Source: Bradyrhizobium campsiandrae (GTDB taxonomy: Bacteria > Pseudomonadota > Alphaproteobacteria > Rhizobiales > Xanthobacteraceae). From it: a DNA stretch of 64,000 nucleotides. The translations under genes and the position numbers were made by a program. Of the stretch, positions 41,977-51,841 are shown in pieces. The notes below the pieces were generated by a model, which saw nothing but the letters and a program-made list of their open reading frames with translations, ran no database searches and was not told the DNA's origin. Position 1 is the stretch's first letter, and each line of letters starts with the position of its first letter. The stretch lies in assembly GCF_014529705.1 (NCBI RefSeq), contig NZ_JAANIH010000017.1, positions 1-64,000 on the forward strand, written 5' to 3'.

Positions 41977-44900
41977 TTGACGACTGTCTACGAGAAACGG
42001 ATTCACGTGCGTCATTCCAAGACATTGCGGCCAGCCAAGGACGCGGCAATCAAGAAAGCGACAGTCAAGAGTTCGCCCAAAAAGCGCACGCTCGCAAAGA
42101 GCCGGACAAGCCGGCGTTCGCCGAGCAAGGCGTCTTCGAAGCAAGGCAAGAGCGTGCAGCGTGCCACGGTCTCCTCGTCATCGCCGCTCGGCATGATGGC
42201 GCTGCATCTGCTGGCGCAATGGAAGGAGGCCGGCCGCAACGGTCTCGTATTCCTCGCCGAAAGCGAGAACAGGGCGGAGCGGCTCGGCAGCGTCATTCAT
42301 GCGCTCGACCCGTCCTGCGAGGTGCTGGTGTTTCCGCGGCTGAACACCCTTCCGTTCGATCAACTGGAGCCGTCGCGCGAGATTGCGGGCCGCAGGGCCT
42401 CGGTGCTGCGGCGCCTCGCGAAAGCCAGAAAGCCGGTGTTTCTGATCTCGACGGCGGAAGCCGTCATGGAGCGCTTGCCCGCGCCGGCGAACCTGTTGCG
42501 CCTGAACACGAGCCTGAAGGTCGGCGGCACGTTCGCGGAAGCCGAGCTTCGCGTCCGTCTCGAAGAGCTCGGCTATGATCTCGACGACGAGCCGGATTAT
42601 CCGGGCGGCGTCCTGTTTCACGGCCAGACCTTTGAGATATTTCCCGCGGGCGCGCTCGGTCCATTCCGGGTGGAACATTCGGTGCGCACAATCAAGCGGA
42701 TCGTGGCGTTCGACCCGCAAGAGCATGACATCATCTTCGAGACCAGGGAGCTGCTCGTCGATCCCATGTCGGAACGAATAGCGATGTCAGGCGCGCGGGC
42801 GCGGCGCGCGACGCTGTTCGACTATTGCGGCAAAGCCAAGTGGATCGCCGATGCCGGCGTTGCCGTCCACGCCGATGCCTGGCTGAACACGATCGAGGAA
42901 GCAGCGGGCCGCGCCGACCGGGAGCGCGGCTATCTGGGGCGGAGCGATTGGAAGCAGGCGACGCGCGGCATGAAGGTGCTGCCGCGCAATGCGCCGTTCC
43001 AGCCGACGCCGGAATTCTCCAAGCTGACATCGGCCAGGAAGGCCCTGCGTGCCTTCGTCGAGGAGACCAGGCGCGCCGGCTCGCGCCTGGTCCTGGTCGC
43101 AGCGCAGGAGGAAGATCTGCGCGCGATGGAGCGGATGAGCGGCGTCCGGGCGGAACGCGTCGCGGATTGGGCGGAGGTCGAGAGCGCGCGCCAGCGCGAC
43201 GTGGCCTTGCTCGCCGATCTCGACGCCGGCTTCGTCGTTCCCGGCAGGAAGGCCGTCGTCCTGACGGCGACCGACGTGCTCGGCAGCCGCGCACATCATC
43301 CGCAGCCGATGGCGCGGAGCTGGAGCGCGGCCTTCGATCACGCCGACGTCCCCGAGCAGGGCACGGTGGTGGTGCATCTGCAGCGCGGTCTTGCGGTGCT
43401 CGACGGCTTGCAGACGGTGAACACCGGCGGCGGCGCGATGCGCGAGATGGTCCGCTTGTCCTTCGCTGGCGACAATGCGGTGCTGGTGCCGCCGTCTGAT
43501 CTGGCGCAGATGTGGCCCTATTCGACGGAACGCGGCAAGCTGGCGCTCGACAAGGCGGATGGCAGCACATGGTGGGCCCGCCGCGGTGAGGCCGAGCGGG
43601 AGATCCAGCTCGCCGGCAAGGCACTCGCCAAGCACATCAGCCAGCGCAAGCGGCGGCGCGCCGAAAAGCTCGTCCCGCCGGGGGCGCCTTACGAGAAATT
43701 CGTCGCGCGCTTTCCCTATTTCACCACGATCGACCAGGCCAAGGCCATCCACGACGTGCTGGACGATCTTGCATCCGGCCATCCCATGGACCGGGTGATT
43801 TGCGGTGACGTCGGGTTCGGCAAGACCGAGGTGGCGCTGCGCGCGGCGGCCGCCGTGGTGCTGTCGGGAAAGCAGGTGGCGATCGCGGTACCGACCACTG
43901 TGCTGGCCCGCCAGCATGTCGCAACGTTCCGCAAGCGGTTCGCGCCTCTCGATATCGAGGTCGGAAGCTTGTCGCGCGCCACGTCCGGCGCGGAGACGCG
44001 CGAAACCAGGGACGGGCTGCGCACTGGCAGGACCAGGGTCGTGGTCGGCACGCAGGCGCTCACCTCGAAGGACGTGAAGTTCGATGACCTCGGGCTCGTC
44101 ATCATCGACGAGGAGCAGCATTTTGGCGCGGCCGAGAAGGCGAAACTGTCCGCCCTCGCCAAAGGCGTCCATACGCTCTGGATGAGCGCGACGCCGATTC
44201 CGCGGACGCTTGCCGCCGGCCTGGCCGGCTTCAGGGATCTCAGCGTCATTGCCTCGCCGCCGGTGCACCGGCTTCCGGTTGCGACCAAGATCGCGCCGCT
44301 GTCGGATGCCGCGATCGCTTCGGCCTTGCTGCGCGAGCAGCGTCGGCACGGCCAGAGCTTCCTGATCTGCCCGCGCATCCAGGATCTCGAGCCCATGCTG
44401 GCGCGCGTGCAGGCGGTGGCGCCCGATCTCAAGATCGTCTGTCTGCACGGCAAGTTGCCGGCCGACGAGATCGACGACCGCATGATGACCTTCGTCGAGG
44501 GCAAGGCCGACGTGCTGCTCGCCACCAACATCGTGGAGAGCGGTCTCGACATCCCGCGCGCCAACACCATCGTGGTGTGCTGGCCGGAAAATTTCGGCCT
44601 TGCCCAGCTGCACCAGCTGCGCGGGCGCGTCGGTCGCGGCGGCATCCGCGCCTTCGCTTATCTCCTGACCGAGTCGGCCTCGGGGCAGTCCGAGAAGCGG
44701 CTGGCCGTGCTGGAGGAGTTCAGCCGGCCGGGCGCCGGTTTTGCCATCAGCGAACGCGACCTCGATCTCCGCGGCGCGGGCGATCTGTTCTCGGAGCAGC
44801 AATCCGGCCACGTCCAGGTGTTCGGGCCGGTGCTCTACAGCCATCTCCTGAAGATGGCCTCCGAGAAGGTCGATGACGGCACGTCGGTGGTGTGGGTACC

Positions 44901-45309
44901 CGACCTCAATCTGCCGGTCGCGGACATGCTGCCCGCAAGCTACGTGCAATCGGCTCCGGTGCGGCTCGAGCTCTATGCCCGCGCCGCGCGCTGCGGCAAC
45001 GAGGACGATCTCGAGGATCTCGAGGAGGAAACCTCGCGTCGCTTCGGACCATTGCCGCAGGCGGCCCGCGATTTCTTCGCGGCGGCGCGATTAAGGCTGG
45101 AGTGCAAGCGCAGGGGCATCATCCGCCTCGACGTCGGGCAGAACGCGGTGGCTGCAACATTCCTGCCGGGACGGCTGCGGAAGTCCAAGGGGACGTCCAA
45201 GGGCAAGTCGCTGCAACGCGACGGCGACCGCGTCGTCTACCATAGCCAGCTGCGGGATGCTCCGTTCGATCGCGTCGAGGAGCTGCTGGAGCTTCTCGAC
45301 GAGACGTAA
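41977..45309 (+). CDS. Mfd-like helicase (transcription-repair coupling factor paralogue)
   Basis: A protein of about 1110 residues with the domain order of Mfd. It has a UvrB-homology region (FPRLNTLPFDQLEPSREIAGRRASVLRRL), an RNA-polymerase-interacting-like segment (GTVVVHLQRGLAVLDGLQTV), and a RecG-like motor with GDVGFGKTEVALRAAAAVV near 608, DEEQHFG near 710, ATPIPRTLAAGL, NIVESGLDIPRANTIVV and QLRGRVGRG. A C-terminal TRCF-like domain follows. The N-terminal 60 residues form a basic, disordered tail rich in Lys and Ser. The start is uncertain: TTG 41977 or GTG 42007. The motor is intact, so a DNA translocase role is likely; the housekeeping Mfd may be elsewhere. Confidence 0.88.
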   Translation: MTTVYEKRIHVRHSKTLRPAKDAAIKKATVKSSPKKRTLAKSRTSRRSPSKASSKQGKSVQRATVSSSSPLGMMALHLLAQWKEAGRNGLVFLAESENRAERLGSVIHALDPSCEVLVFPRLNTLPFDQLEPSREIAGRRASVLRRLAKARKPVFLISTAEAVMERLPAPANLLRLNTSLKVGGTFAEAELRVRLEELGYDLDDEPDYPGGVLFHGQTFEIFPAGALGPFRVEHSVRTIKRIVAFDPQEHDIIFETRELLVDPMSERIAMSGARARRATLFDYCGKAKWIADAGVAVHADAWLNTIEEAAGRADRERGYLGRSDWKQATRGMKVLPRNAPFQPTPEFSKLTSARKALRAFVEETRRAGSRLVLVAAQEEDLRAMERMSGVRAERVADWAEVESARQRDVALLADLDAGFVVPGRKAVVLTATDVLGSRAHHPQPMARSWSAAFDHADVPEQGTVVVHLQRGLAVLDGLQTVNTGGGAMREMVRLSFAGDNAVLVPPSDLAQMWPYSTERGKLALDKADGSTWWARRGEAEREIQLAGKALAKHISQRKRRRAEKLVPPGAPYEKFVARFPYFTTIDQAKAIHDVLDDLASGHPMDRVICGDVGFGKTEVALRAAAAVVLSGKQVAIAVPTTVLARQHVATFRKRFAPLDIEVGSLSRATSGAETRETRDGLRTGRTRVVVGTQALTSKDVKFDDLGLVIIDEEQHFGAAEKAKLSALAKGVHTLWMSATPIPRTLAAGLAGFRDLSVIASPPVHRLPVATKIAPLSDAAIASALLREQRRHGQSFLICPRIQDLEPMLARVQAVAPDLKIVCLHGKLPADEIDDRMMTFVEGKADVLLATNIVESGLDIPRANTIVVCWPENFGLAQLHQLRGRVGRGGIRAFAYLLTESASGQSEKRLAVLEEFSRPGAGFAISERDLDLRGAGDLFSEQQSGHVQVFGPVLYSHLLKMASEKVDDGTSVVWVPDLNLPVADMLPASYVQSAPVRLELYARAARCGNEDDLEDLEEETSRRFGPLPQAARDFFAAARLRLECKRRGIIRLDVGQNAVAATFLPGRLRKSKGTSKGKSLQRDGDRVVYHSQLRDAPFDRVEELLELLDET

Positions 45310-45385
45310 CCGCGTCACGCAATCAGGCGTGACGATCCGATCGGTTCACATGGCCGGGAATGGGGCTGCGACGACACTCGCCGAT

Positions 45386-46534
45386 CTACTCGGCGCTGCG
45401 CTTCCAGGCCCCGGTGCCGAGCTTGCCTGTGATAACGGCCAGCGCGTCGTGGATCTCGTAGCCGCCGCCGTCGCTGTAGCCCGACAGCCCCCTGATGGCG
45501 TGCAGGGTCCAGCGGCCGTTCGCGGCCGTCATGGTGCCTTCATGCGGACGCGCCGAGCGCTGCGGCTCGGCGTGGAAGCGGTAGGTGCCGTCGGCCATGA
45601 TCCGCCAGATCCAGCGCGACGGCCCGCGGCCGCTCGGCACCATGATCTCCCAGGTGCCGACCAGCGCGGGATCGATCACCGCTGATGCCGGCGCTTGCGA
45701 TGGCGCTGGAGAGATGGCAGCCGGAAGCGGATCGGGCGCCGTCTGCTCGCTCCCTGGCGGTGGCCGGCCGGCGAGGTAGATCGCCTTGCGCGACAGCGAG
45801 CCGTAGACGAATGGCTGCTGCGCGTTCCGCGTCGCCTCCATCACCTCGTCGCGGACGTTGCGGAACATGAAGGTCACCTCGACGCCGGGCGTTTCGATGT
45901 TGCGCAGCAGTGCGGCTGCAAACGGACTGTTGCGCGCATCGCCGTCGAGCGCCGTGGTGCCGTCGCGCGCGGCATAGGCGACGAGAACGTTGCCGACCGG
46001 TTCGATGCGGCCAAGCCCGCTCGCCGCGGCCGCGCGCGTGGCGATCGACCTGTTCATCTTGGCGGCAAACGGATTGTTGCGGCAAGCATCGAGGATGACG
46101 AGGCCAAGGCTCGTGGTATCAGACACCTGCAACATCACGCTTTGCAAATTGATGGCTTCATTCGCCGCGTCGGTGTCCCGCTTCAACTCCGCGTCGACGG
46201 GGATCAGCCAGTTCTCGCCATTGATCTCCATGCCATGACCGGCGAAATACACCGCGGCCATGTCGGCGCCGGCGGCCTCGCGCCCCAGGGCGATCAGGCT
46301 GCGGCGCATGGCATCGAAGCCGGCGTTCGTCACCAGGGACACGGTGAAGCCAAGCCGCCTCAGTGCCGCGGCGATGTCGCTCGCATCGTTCGGCGGATTG
46401 AGCAGCGTGGGCACGCTTCTGTAGGCGCCGTTGCCGATGACGAGCGCGACGCGCCGGCCGTCGGCTGCGGCCGCCGCCGTGCCGGCCAGCGCTGTCGCCG
46501 CCATCACCCCCGAAACGAATTCGCGCCGGTTCAT
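45386..46534 (-). CDS. Exported caspase-family (C14) peptidase
   Basis: A 382-residue protein with a Tat-like or Sec signal (MNRREFVSGVMAATALAGTA). The caspase fold follows: ALVIGNGAYRSVPTLLNPPNDA, AVYFAGHGMEINGENWL with His100, and LVILDACRNNPFAAKM with Cys151, the catalytic dyad of metacaspase-like peptidases. A Pro-rich linker (about 265-290) leads to a C-terminal domain with GTWEIMVPSGRGPSRWIWRI, of unknown function. Arg/Lys-specific cleavage is typical of metacaspases; the target here is unknown. It is monocistronic. Confidence 0.88.
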   Translation of the reverse strand: MNRREFVSGVMAATALAGTAAAAADGRRVALVIGNGAYRSVPTLLNPPNDASDIAAALRRLGFTVSLVTNAGFDAMRRSLIALGREAAGADMAAVYFAGHGMEINGENWLIPVDAELKRDTDAANEAINLQSVMLQVSDTTSLGLVILDACRNNPFAAKMNRSIATRAAAASGLGRIEPVGNVLVAYAARDGTTALDGDARNSPFAAALLRNIETPGVEVTFMFRNVRDEVMEATRNAQQPFVYGSLSRKAIYLAGRPPPGSEQTAPDPLPAAISPAPSQAPASAVIDPALVGTWEIMVPSGRGPSRWIWRIMADGTYRFHAEPQRSARPHEGTMTAANGRWTLHAIRGLSGYSDGGGYEIHDALAVITGKLGTGAWKRSAE

Positions 46535-46649
46535 CGGATCTCGCTGGCTCGGGCGAGTTCTGATCCTAGCGCAATCGATCCGGCGGAGCCACGGGCACCG
46601 GTCCCGGCGACCTGGTTCGCGAGGGGAGCGGCGCCGGGACGTCGTGAAC

Positions 46650-47885
46650 TCAGTGCGACGCCAGCGCCGGGTTGACGATCTCGGCCTGAAGCCGGCGTTC
46701 CGCGGGACGCGCCACGAAGAGATAGAGGAGCAGGGCGAGCAGTGACGATACGGCCATGACCGCGGTCATCGAGAGTGCGGTCCGTCCATCGAAGCGGATC
46801 GCGACCAGGGCGCTCGACAGGGCGCCCGAGATCAGTTGGATGCTGCCGGCCGCGGCGCTGACGGCGCCGGCGATCTCGGGAAGGCGCTGCATCGTTGCGC
46901 TCATCACGTTCGGCACGCTCAGTCCAAAGCCGAATGCCACCGCCATCAGCAGCCCGACGGTAGGGGCCGTCGGCATCCAGCCGATCAGTGTCATCGCGAG
47001 CAGGGCGAGGCTGGCGGCCGACGACAGCGTCAGCCCGATCGCGAGCATGTGGCCCGACGAGATCCCGCGCCGGCCGAGCTGGCCGTCCAGAAATGCGCCC
47101 GCCATCACCGCCGCCGAGCAGCCGCTGAAGATCAGGCCGTATTGTTCGGGCCGCAATCCGACGGCGCCGACGAAGAACAGCGAAGCGCCGGTGACGTAGG
47201 CAAACACCGTCGCGCCGCCGGCGGCGCCGACCAGGATGTAGGGAAGCGAGACCGGATGCGTCAGCACCCGCCGATAGCTGTCGATCACGGCCGACGGCAC
47301 CAGTCGCCCGGAAGGCGCGATCGACGCGGTCTCGGCGAAGCGAAACATCACCACCACCAGCAGCATGAAACCGATCGCGGCCTGGGTCGCATAGATCGAT
47401 TGCCAGCCGGAAACCGCGAGCAGCGCGGCGCCCGCCGTCGGCGCGATCACGGTCGCGACGTTCACCGCAACCATGACGTTGGCGATCTTGCCCCGCGCGG
47501 CATCGCCATCGAAGAGGTCGCGGATGATGGCAAAGGTCGTCGCGGTCGCGGCGGCGCCGATGCCCTGGACGAAGCGGCCCAGCAGCAGAACCGGCAGCGA
47601 GGAGGAAGCCGCGCAGGCGATGCTGGCGGCGACGAACAGTGTCAGGCCGAAGGCCAGGACCGGCTTGCGGCCGAGGCGGTCCGAGACCGGCCCATAGACC
47701 AGCGGCGCGGCGGCGAGGCTGAGCATGAAGGCGCTCATCGTCAGTCCGACATCCGAGGCGCTGGCGCCGAGCGTGGCGCCGGTGGCCGCGAGCGCCGGCA
47801 GGTTGATGTCGATGCCGGAATAGGGCACGGCCGCCAGGAGGCCGAGCAGAAGGGTGAATGCAAAGGTTTCAGGTTCGATTCGCAT
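46650..47885 (-). CDS. MFS drug-resistance transporter, Bcr/CflA family
   Basis: A 411-residue transporter with 12 membrane segments. It shows LPALAATGATLGASASDVGLTMSAFMLSLAAAPLVYGPVSDRLGRKPVL, the motif A and helix-1 pattern of the Bcr/CflA group, and GRFVQGIGAAATATTFAIIRDLFDG in helix 4-5. It would export drugs such as bicyclomycin or sulfonamides, or amino acids. It follows the glycosyltransferase gene by 83 bp on the same strand and could export a glycosylated compound, but this is only positional. Confidence 0.88.
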   Translation of the reverse strand: MRIEPETFAFTLLLGLLAAVPYSGIDINLPALAATGATLGASASDVGLTMSAFMLSLAAAPLVYGPVSDRLGRKPVLAFGLTLFVAASIACAASSSLPVLLLGRFVQGIGAAATATTFAIIRDLFDGDAARGKIANVMVAVNVATVIAPTAGAALLAVSGWQSIYATQAAIGFMLLVVVMFRFAETASIAPSGRLVPSAVIDSYRRVLTHPVSLPYILVGAAGGATVFAYVTGASLFFVGAVGLRPEQYGLIFSGCSAAVMAGAFLDGQLGRRGISSGHMLAIGLTLSSAASLALLAMTLIGWMPTAPTVGLLMAVAFGFGLSVPNVMSATMQRLPEIAGAVSAAAGSIQLISGALSSALVAIRFDGRTALSMTAVMAVSSLLALLLYLFVARPAERRLQAEIVNPALASH

Positions 47886-47968
47886 GGGCTGATCTTCTCG
47901 ACATCCGACAATTCAAGGCGATGGAGCGCGGATGCGCCGCGCTCCATCATTCCGTTCAGCGGTGGTGA

Positions 47969-49321
47969 TCAGGCGCGCCGGCCTGCACGCCGCCCCTGGC
48001 TCGCCGCGATCGCGCGGGCGCGCGACACCGAGGTTTCGTCGGTGACGAGCTCGCCGATCACCCGGATGATTTCCGACCGCGTATCGATTTCGGCGTATTC
48101 GTCCGCGAGCTGCGAGGCGCGCTGGCTATAGCGCGGCTGATCGAGCACGGTTCGCACCGCCTCGCGCAGCGCGGCCTGCGTCGGTTCGTTGGTCGCGAGA
48201 TTGATGCCGACGCCGGACCACGCCACGCGCGCGTTGACATCGGCCTTGTCCTCGGTGAGCCCCGCGGTGACCAGCGGGATGCCGAAGCTCAAGGCCTGGT
48301 TGACGCTGCCATAGCCGCCATTGGTGACGAGCACGTCGACCTTCGGCAGCAACCATTCGAACGGCAGATAGCTGGCAACGCGCGCGTTCGAGGGGATCTT
48401 GCCGGGGATGGCGTCGACCGGGCGGCCGCCAGCGGTCGCGACCACCAGGACGTCGGGTTCGTCGGCAAGCGCCGCCAGCGTCGGCGCAACCAGCAGGTTG
48501 AAATTGTGATTGGCCACCGTTCCCTGCGTCACCAGGACGATCTTGCGCGAGCCGTCGAGCTCACTGGCCCAGGGCGGCAGCGGCACCTGCTTGGCGATGA
48601 TCGGAGGCGTGCCGACGAAATGAACGGACGGCGGGATCTCGCGGGGAAATTCGAAGCTCGGCACCGACAATTGCAGATAGGAATCGGCGAGCGCGACCAC
48701 CGAGTGGAACAGCGGCATCGCGATCGGCCCGACGCCGAGGCCCTTCAGCACCTGGTTCAGCCGCCGCAGCACGGGTTGATCGACCGCCGCATCATATTCC
48801 CGGGCGAGGATCGCATATCGATCGCGCTGCTCGTCGGTGGTCGCCGGCGGCAAGCCGAGGAAGTTCGGCGCGCCGTCTTCGCGCGTCCAGTGCAGGAATG
48901 ACGTTCCGCAGAGAGCGATCGGCGGCCGCTGCGAACGCGGTCCGAGCAGCATGGGCAGCACGCCGAACAGCATGTCGTCACCGAGAATGATATCGGCGGG
49001 AAATTGCTGGAGCGTCTGCAGCATCCCCTCGTGCTGGGCCGCGACGGTGTCGACGAACAACCGCTCGCAGGCAATGCGCAGCCAATCGAGCCCGGGCGGG
49101 ATGGTCTTGAGCTCGGGCGCGCGCGAGAACACATCGCTTGGATCGAAATCAGCGCCTTCAGGAAGCGAAAAGAACTTCGCGCCGCTCGCCTCGACGCGGG
49201 CGCGATAGGCGCTGCCCGTGAGGAAGGCGATCTCGTGGCGATCCTCCAGCAAGATTTGCGTGATCGCGAGCAGTGGATTGAGATGGCCCGTCGCAGGCGT
49301 CGAAGTGATGAGAATCTTCAT
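47969..49321 (-). CDS. UDP-glycosyltransferase-like enzyme (GT1, macrolide/flavonoid type)
   Basis: A 450-residue GT-B glycosyltransferase. MKILITSTPATGHLNPLLAI at the N-terminus is the typical acceptor-domain start, and the C-terminal donor site has FEWLLPKVDVLVTNGGYGSVNQALSFGIPLV, the PSPG-like motif, in which Asn replaces the usual His of THGG. ATG at 49321 follows GAGGTCAG. It would attach a sugar to a small hydrophobic molecule. Together with the efflux MFS downstream it could form a detoxification or export pair. Confidence 0.86.
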   Translation of the reverse strand: MKILITSTPATGHLNPLLAITQILLEDRHEIAFLTGSAYRARVEASGAKFFSLPEGADFDPSDVFSRAPELKTIPPGLDWLRIACERLFVDTVAAQHEGMLQTLQQFPADIILGDDMLFGVLPMLLGPRSQRPPIALCGTSFLHWTREDGAPNFLGLPPATTDEQRDRYAILAREYDAAVDQPVLRRLNQVLKGLGVGPIAMPLFHSVVALADSYLQLSVPSFEFPREIPPSVHFVGTPPIIAKQVPLPPWASELDGSRKIVLVTQGTVANHNFNLLVAPTLAALADEPDVLVVATAGGRPVDAIPGKIPSNARVASYLPFEWLLPKVDVLVTNGGYGSVNQALSFGIPLVTAGLTEDKADVNARVAWSGVGINLATNEPTQAALREAVRTVLDQPRYSQRASQLADEYAEIDTRSEIIRVIGELVTDETSVSRARAIAASQGRRAGRRA

Positions 49322-49667
49322 GGGAGCTGACCTCTTGATGATCGGACGCGCGGTCGCCGGTCGGCGGCCGGCCGCGTAAGCAAGAGCACTTGACGGGATC
49401 GCCGTTACAGCAGGGCTTCCGATGGCCGTGAAATGGTTACGCCGGCAACGCATCGTGGCGTTGCCGAGGCGGGCGCCGTCGCATGCGGATTACGGCCGTA
49501 ACGCGAGCGGCAGCGCGTGACATGGCGCGGTAATGCCGCGCTCGTAATCCGGCAGGGAGCCGGTTCGCATGCAGCAGAGATTGAGCGGTGGCAACGGCCT
49601 CGAAGTGAATATTGACGGCTGAGATAGCGCACGATCTCGATCGCGCAGAATTGTTTGGAGAAACAGC
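49322..49667. other. Intergenic region between divergent genes
   Basis: About 350 bases between the glycosyltransferase and the cytochrome c gene. It presumably holds both promoters. No supported gene, repeat or clear hairpin was seen. Confidence 0.4.
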
Positions 49668-50618
49668 ATGCAGAATTATGTTGCCCTGGCTGCGATGGTT
49701 GGTTTCATCGCGTGTCTGGTCTGGTCGGGCGTTCGCGCCTGGCGGGCAAAGCATCCCCTGGCAAAGTGGGGCGGTGTGGTGCTGGCGGTGATGTTGGCCG
49801 TGCCGTTGTCCGCGGTGAGCGCGCTGACGGTGGCGGGGATCGTCAGGCAGCACGCGCGCACCGCTCCTGTCCCCGATCTCAAGGTCGAGGCGACGCCGGC
49901 GCAAGTTGAGCGCGGCAGGGCGGTCGCCAATGGCTTTTGCGCCGGATGTCATTCGAAGAGCGGCGTGCTGTCGGGTGGCGGCGATGTCGGCAAGGATCTC
50001 CCGCTGCCGATCGGCTCGTTCGTGCCGGCGAATCTGACTCCCGCCGGAGACCTGAGGCATTGGTCCGATGGCGAGATCTTCCGCGCCATTCGCAATGGTG
50101 TCGACGCGCGCGGACGATGGCTCGCGATCATGTCGTTCACCAACGCCGGCCGGCTCAGTGACGACGACACCAAGGCCGTGATCGCCTATCTCCGCAGCCT
50201 GCCGATCAGCGGCGAGCGGACCCCGGATCCGCCCGATCGTTTCAGCCTGCTGGGCCTTGCCATGCTGGGCGCCGGACTATTGCCGGATGCCAAGCCCGTG
50301 TTCGGCGGCGTCATCGTCGCGCCGCCGAAAGGCCCGAACGCGCGCTATGGCAAGTATCTGTTGTCCTATCAGGACTGCCGCGAATGCCATGGCAAGGACC
50401 TCGCCGGTGGCGTGCCCGGCCAATTGCCCCCGCTTGGACCCGACCTCGGCATCGTCAAGGACTGGAGCGAGACGCAGTTCATTGCCACGATGCGCACGGG
50501 TGTCGATCCGAACGGACATCGGCTCAACGATCAGATGCCGTGGCGACCGATCGGGCGGATGGACGACGACGAGCTTGCCGCGATCTACCAGTACCTGATG
50601 AGTCTGCCGCGATCCTGA
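49668..50618 (+). CDS. Membrane-anchored dihaem cytochrome c
   Basis: A 316-residue protein. Two hydrophobic helices (residues about 3-22 and 36-60) anchor it, and the rest is periplasmic. CAGCH at 91-95 and CRECH at 237-241 each bind a haem c; distal Met ligands may be the Met residues near WLAIMSF and DQMPWRP, as in the alcohol-dehydrogenase cytochrome family. ATG at 49668 lies a few bases after GGAGAAAC. It is likely an electron-transfer partner for a periplasmic dehydrogenase or for the peroxidase-like protein 2 kb downstream. Confidence 0.88.
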   Translation: MQNYVALAAMVGFIACLVWSGVRAWRAKHPLAKWGGVVLAVMLAVPLSAVSALTVAGIVRQHARTAPVPDLKVEATPAQVERGRAVANGFCAGCHSKSGVLSGGGDVGKDLPLPIGSFVPANLTPAGDLRHWSDGEIFRAIRNGVDARGRWLAIMSFTNAGRLSDDDTKAVIAYLRSLPISGERTPDPPDRFSLLGLAMLGAGLLPDAKPVFGGVIVAPPKGPNARYGKYLLSYQDCRECHGKDLAGGVPGQLPPLGPDLGIVKDWSETQFIATMRTGVDPNGHRLNDQMPWRPIGRMDDDELAAIYQYLMSLPRS

Positions 50619-50952
50619 CGTAGCCCTGGCGATCTGGTGCGGCCGGTTCTCGTTCGGCCGCGCCAGCCGCTCAAGCCTGTCCTCACCGCCGAAAAGTCCT
50701 TTCATCACCGACGAACGATCGTCGCTGCGCCGGCAGACTGGAATCGCTCAAAAGTAGCATTGGTTGAGATCACAATGCTTCACGTCTGCGACATCCTTGA
50801 GCGCTCCGCCGCAGAATAACCGCGTTACGACGTCATCCAGACCTGATTGAACGCCACCGCCGCATCGCGGCGGTTCGACTGTCCAGATTACTTTGAATGA
50901 TTGCCGACCTTGAAGCGACTCAATTGGTGGGGGCGGATTTTGAGAGAGACGT
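50619..50952. other. Intergenic region before the VirG-like gene
   Basis: About 330 bases, AT-richer toward the downstream gene, where GAGAGACGT precedes the start. No gene is supported and no palindrome stands out except a short repeat CCGCCGC/GCGGCGG at about 50859-50873. Confidence 0.4.
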
Positions 50953-51678
50953 ATGCTTGCGGATGTTGGCCACATCGTTGTTGTCGATGACGATCCTACC
51001 TTGCGACAGATGGTGATCAGATATCTGGAGGAACACAATGTCCCGACCAGGGCGGCCTCCAACAGGTCCGAGCTGAATCACTATCTCGAGACCGGTCAGC
51101 CCAGCCTGATCATTCTCGACCTCCGGCTCGGTCAAGACGACGGGCTGGATCTGTTGCGCGAGATCCGTTCGCATTCCGATGTGCCTGTCATCATCACGAC
51201 CGGCCATCGTCCCGACGAAATCGATCGTATCGTCGGGCTCGAACTCGGTGCCGACGACTACATCATCAAGCCGTTTTCGCTGCGGGAGCTGCTGGCACGC
51301 GTTCGCGCGGTGTTGCGGCGGCAGGAAATGGGCCGAGCGGCGCGCGCCCGCGATCCCGAGCGCGGAGGCTATCGATTCAGCGGCTGGAAGCTGGAGCGGC
51401 GCGGCCGAAAACTGATCGATCCCAGCGAAACGGCGGTTCCGCTCAGCAAGGGCGAGTATGCGCTGCTGCTGGCCTTCCTCGAGGCACCGCAGCGCCCCCT
51501 GACGCGCGAGCATCTGTTGCAGGCAACCCGCATTCACGAGGACATTTTCGATCGCAGCATCGATGTTCAGGTCCTACGCCTGCGGCGCAAGCTGGAAGCC
51601 GACCCAAGCGCTCCGCGCGTCATCCAGACCGAACGCGGCGTCGGCTACGTCTTCGCGGTTCCCGTGGAGCCGTTCTAG
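50953..51678 (+). CDS. VirG-like OmpR-family response regulator
   Basis: A 241-residue regulator with a receiver domain (VVVDDDPTLRQM, phospho-acceptor Asp56 in LIILDLRLG, Lys106 in DYIIKPF) and an OmpR winged helix at the C-terminus (RSIDVQVLRLRRKLEADPSA, ERGVGYVF). Its DLRLGQDDGLDLLREIRS and VGLELGADDYIIKPFS are very close to VirG of Agrobacterium. The VirA-like kinase lies 2 kb downstream, so the two probably form one system even though two genes stand between them. The signal is probably redox-linked or phenolic, but this is an inference. Confidence 0.92.
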   Translation: MLADVGHIVVVDDDPTLRQMVIRYLEEHNVPTRAASNRSELNHYLETGQPSLIILDLRLGQDDGLDLLREIRSHSDVPVIITTGHRPDEIDRIVGLELGADDYIIKPFSLRELLARVRAVLRRQEMGRAARARDPERGGYRFSGWKLERRGRKLIDPSETAVPLSKGEYALLLAFLEAPQRPLTREHLLQATRIHEDIFDRSIDVQVLRLRRKLEADPSAPRVIQTERGVGYVFAVPVEPF

Positions 51679-51841
51679 CGCATGATCCGAAGGAGCGCGG
51701 ATCGGCGATTGGCAAAGATGCTGCTCAAACAATAATCCGCGGCACGATTGCAATTGTAACCTCTTTGCCTGTCGATGGTGACTTTGGCGTAACGGCGCTC
51801 CCGCAATTTGCCTCCCGCGAACAGCATGTGGGAGTTTCATG

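Noticed and set aside
42787..44949. A 720-codon minus-strand frame opposite the Mfd-like gene
   Set aside because: No motifs and typical antisense composition; the plus-strand helicase motifs are complete.
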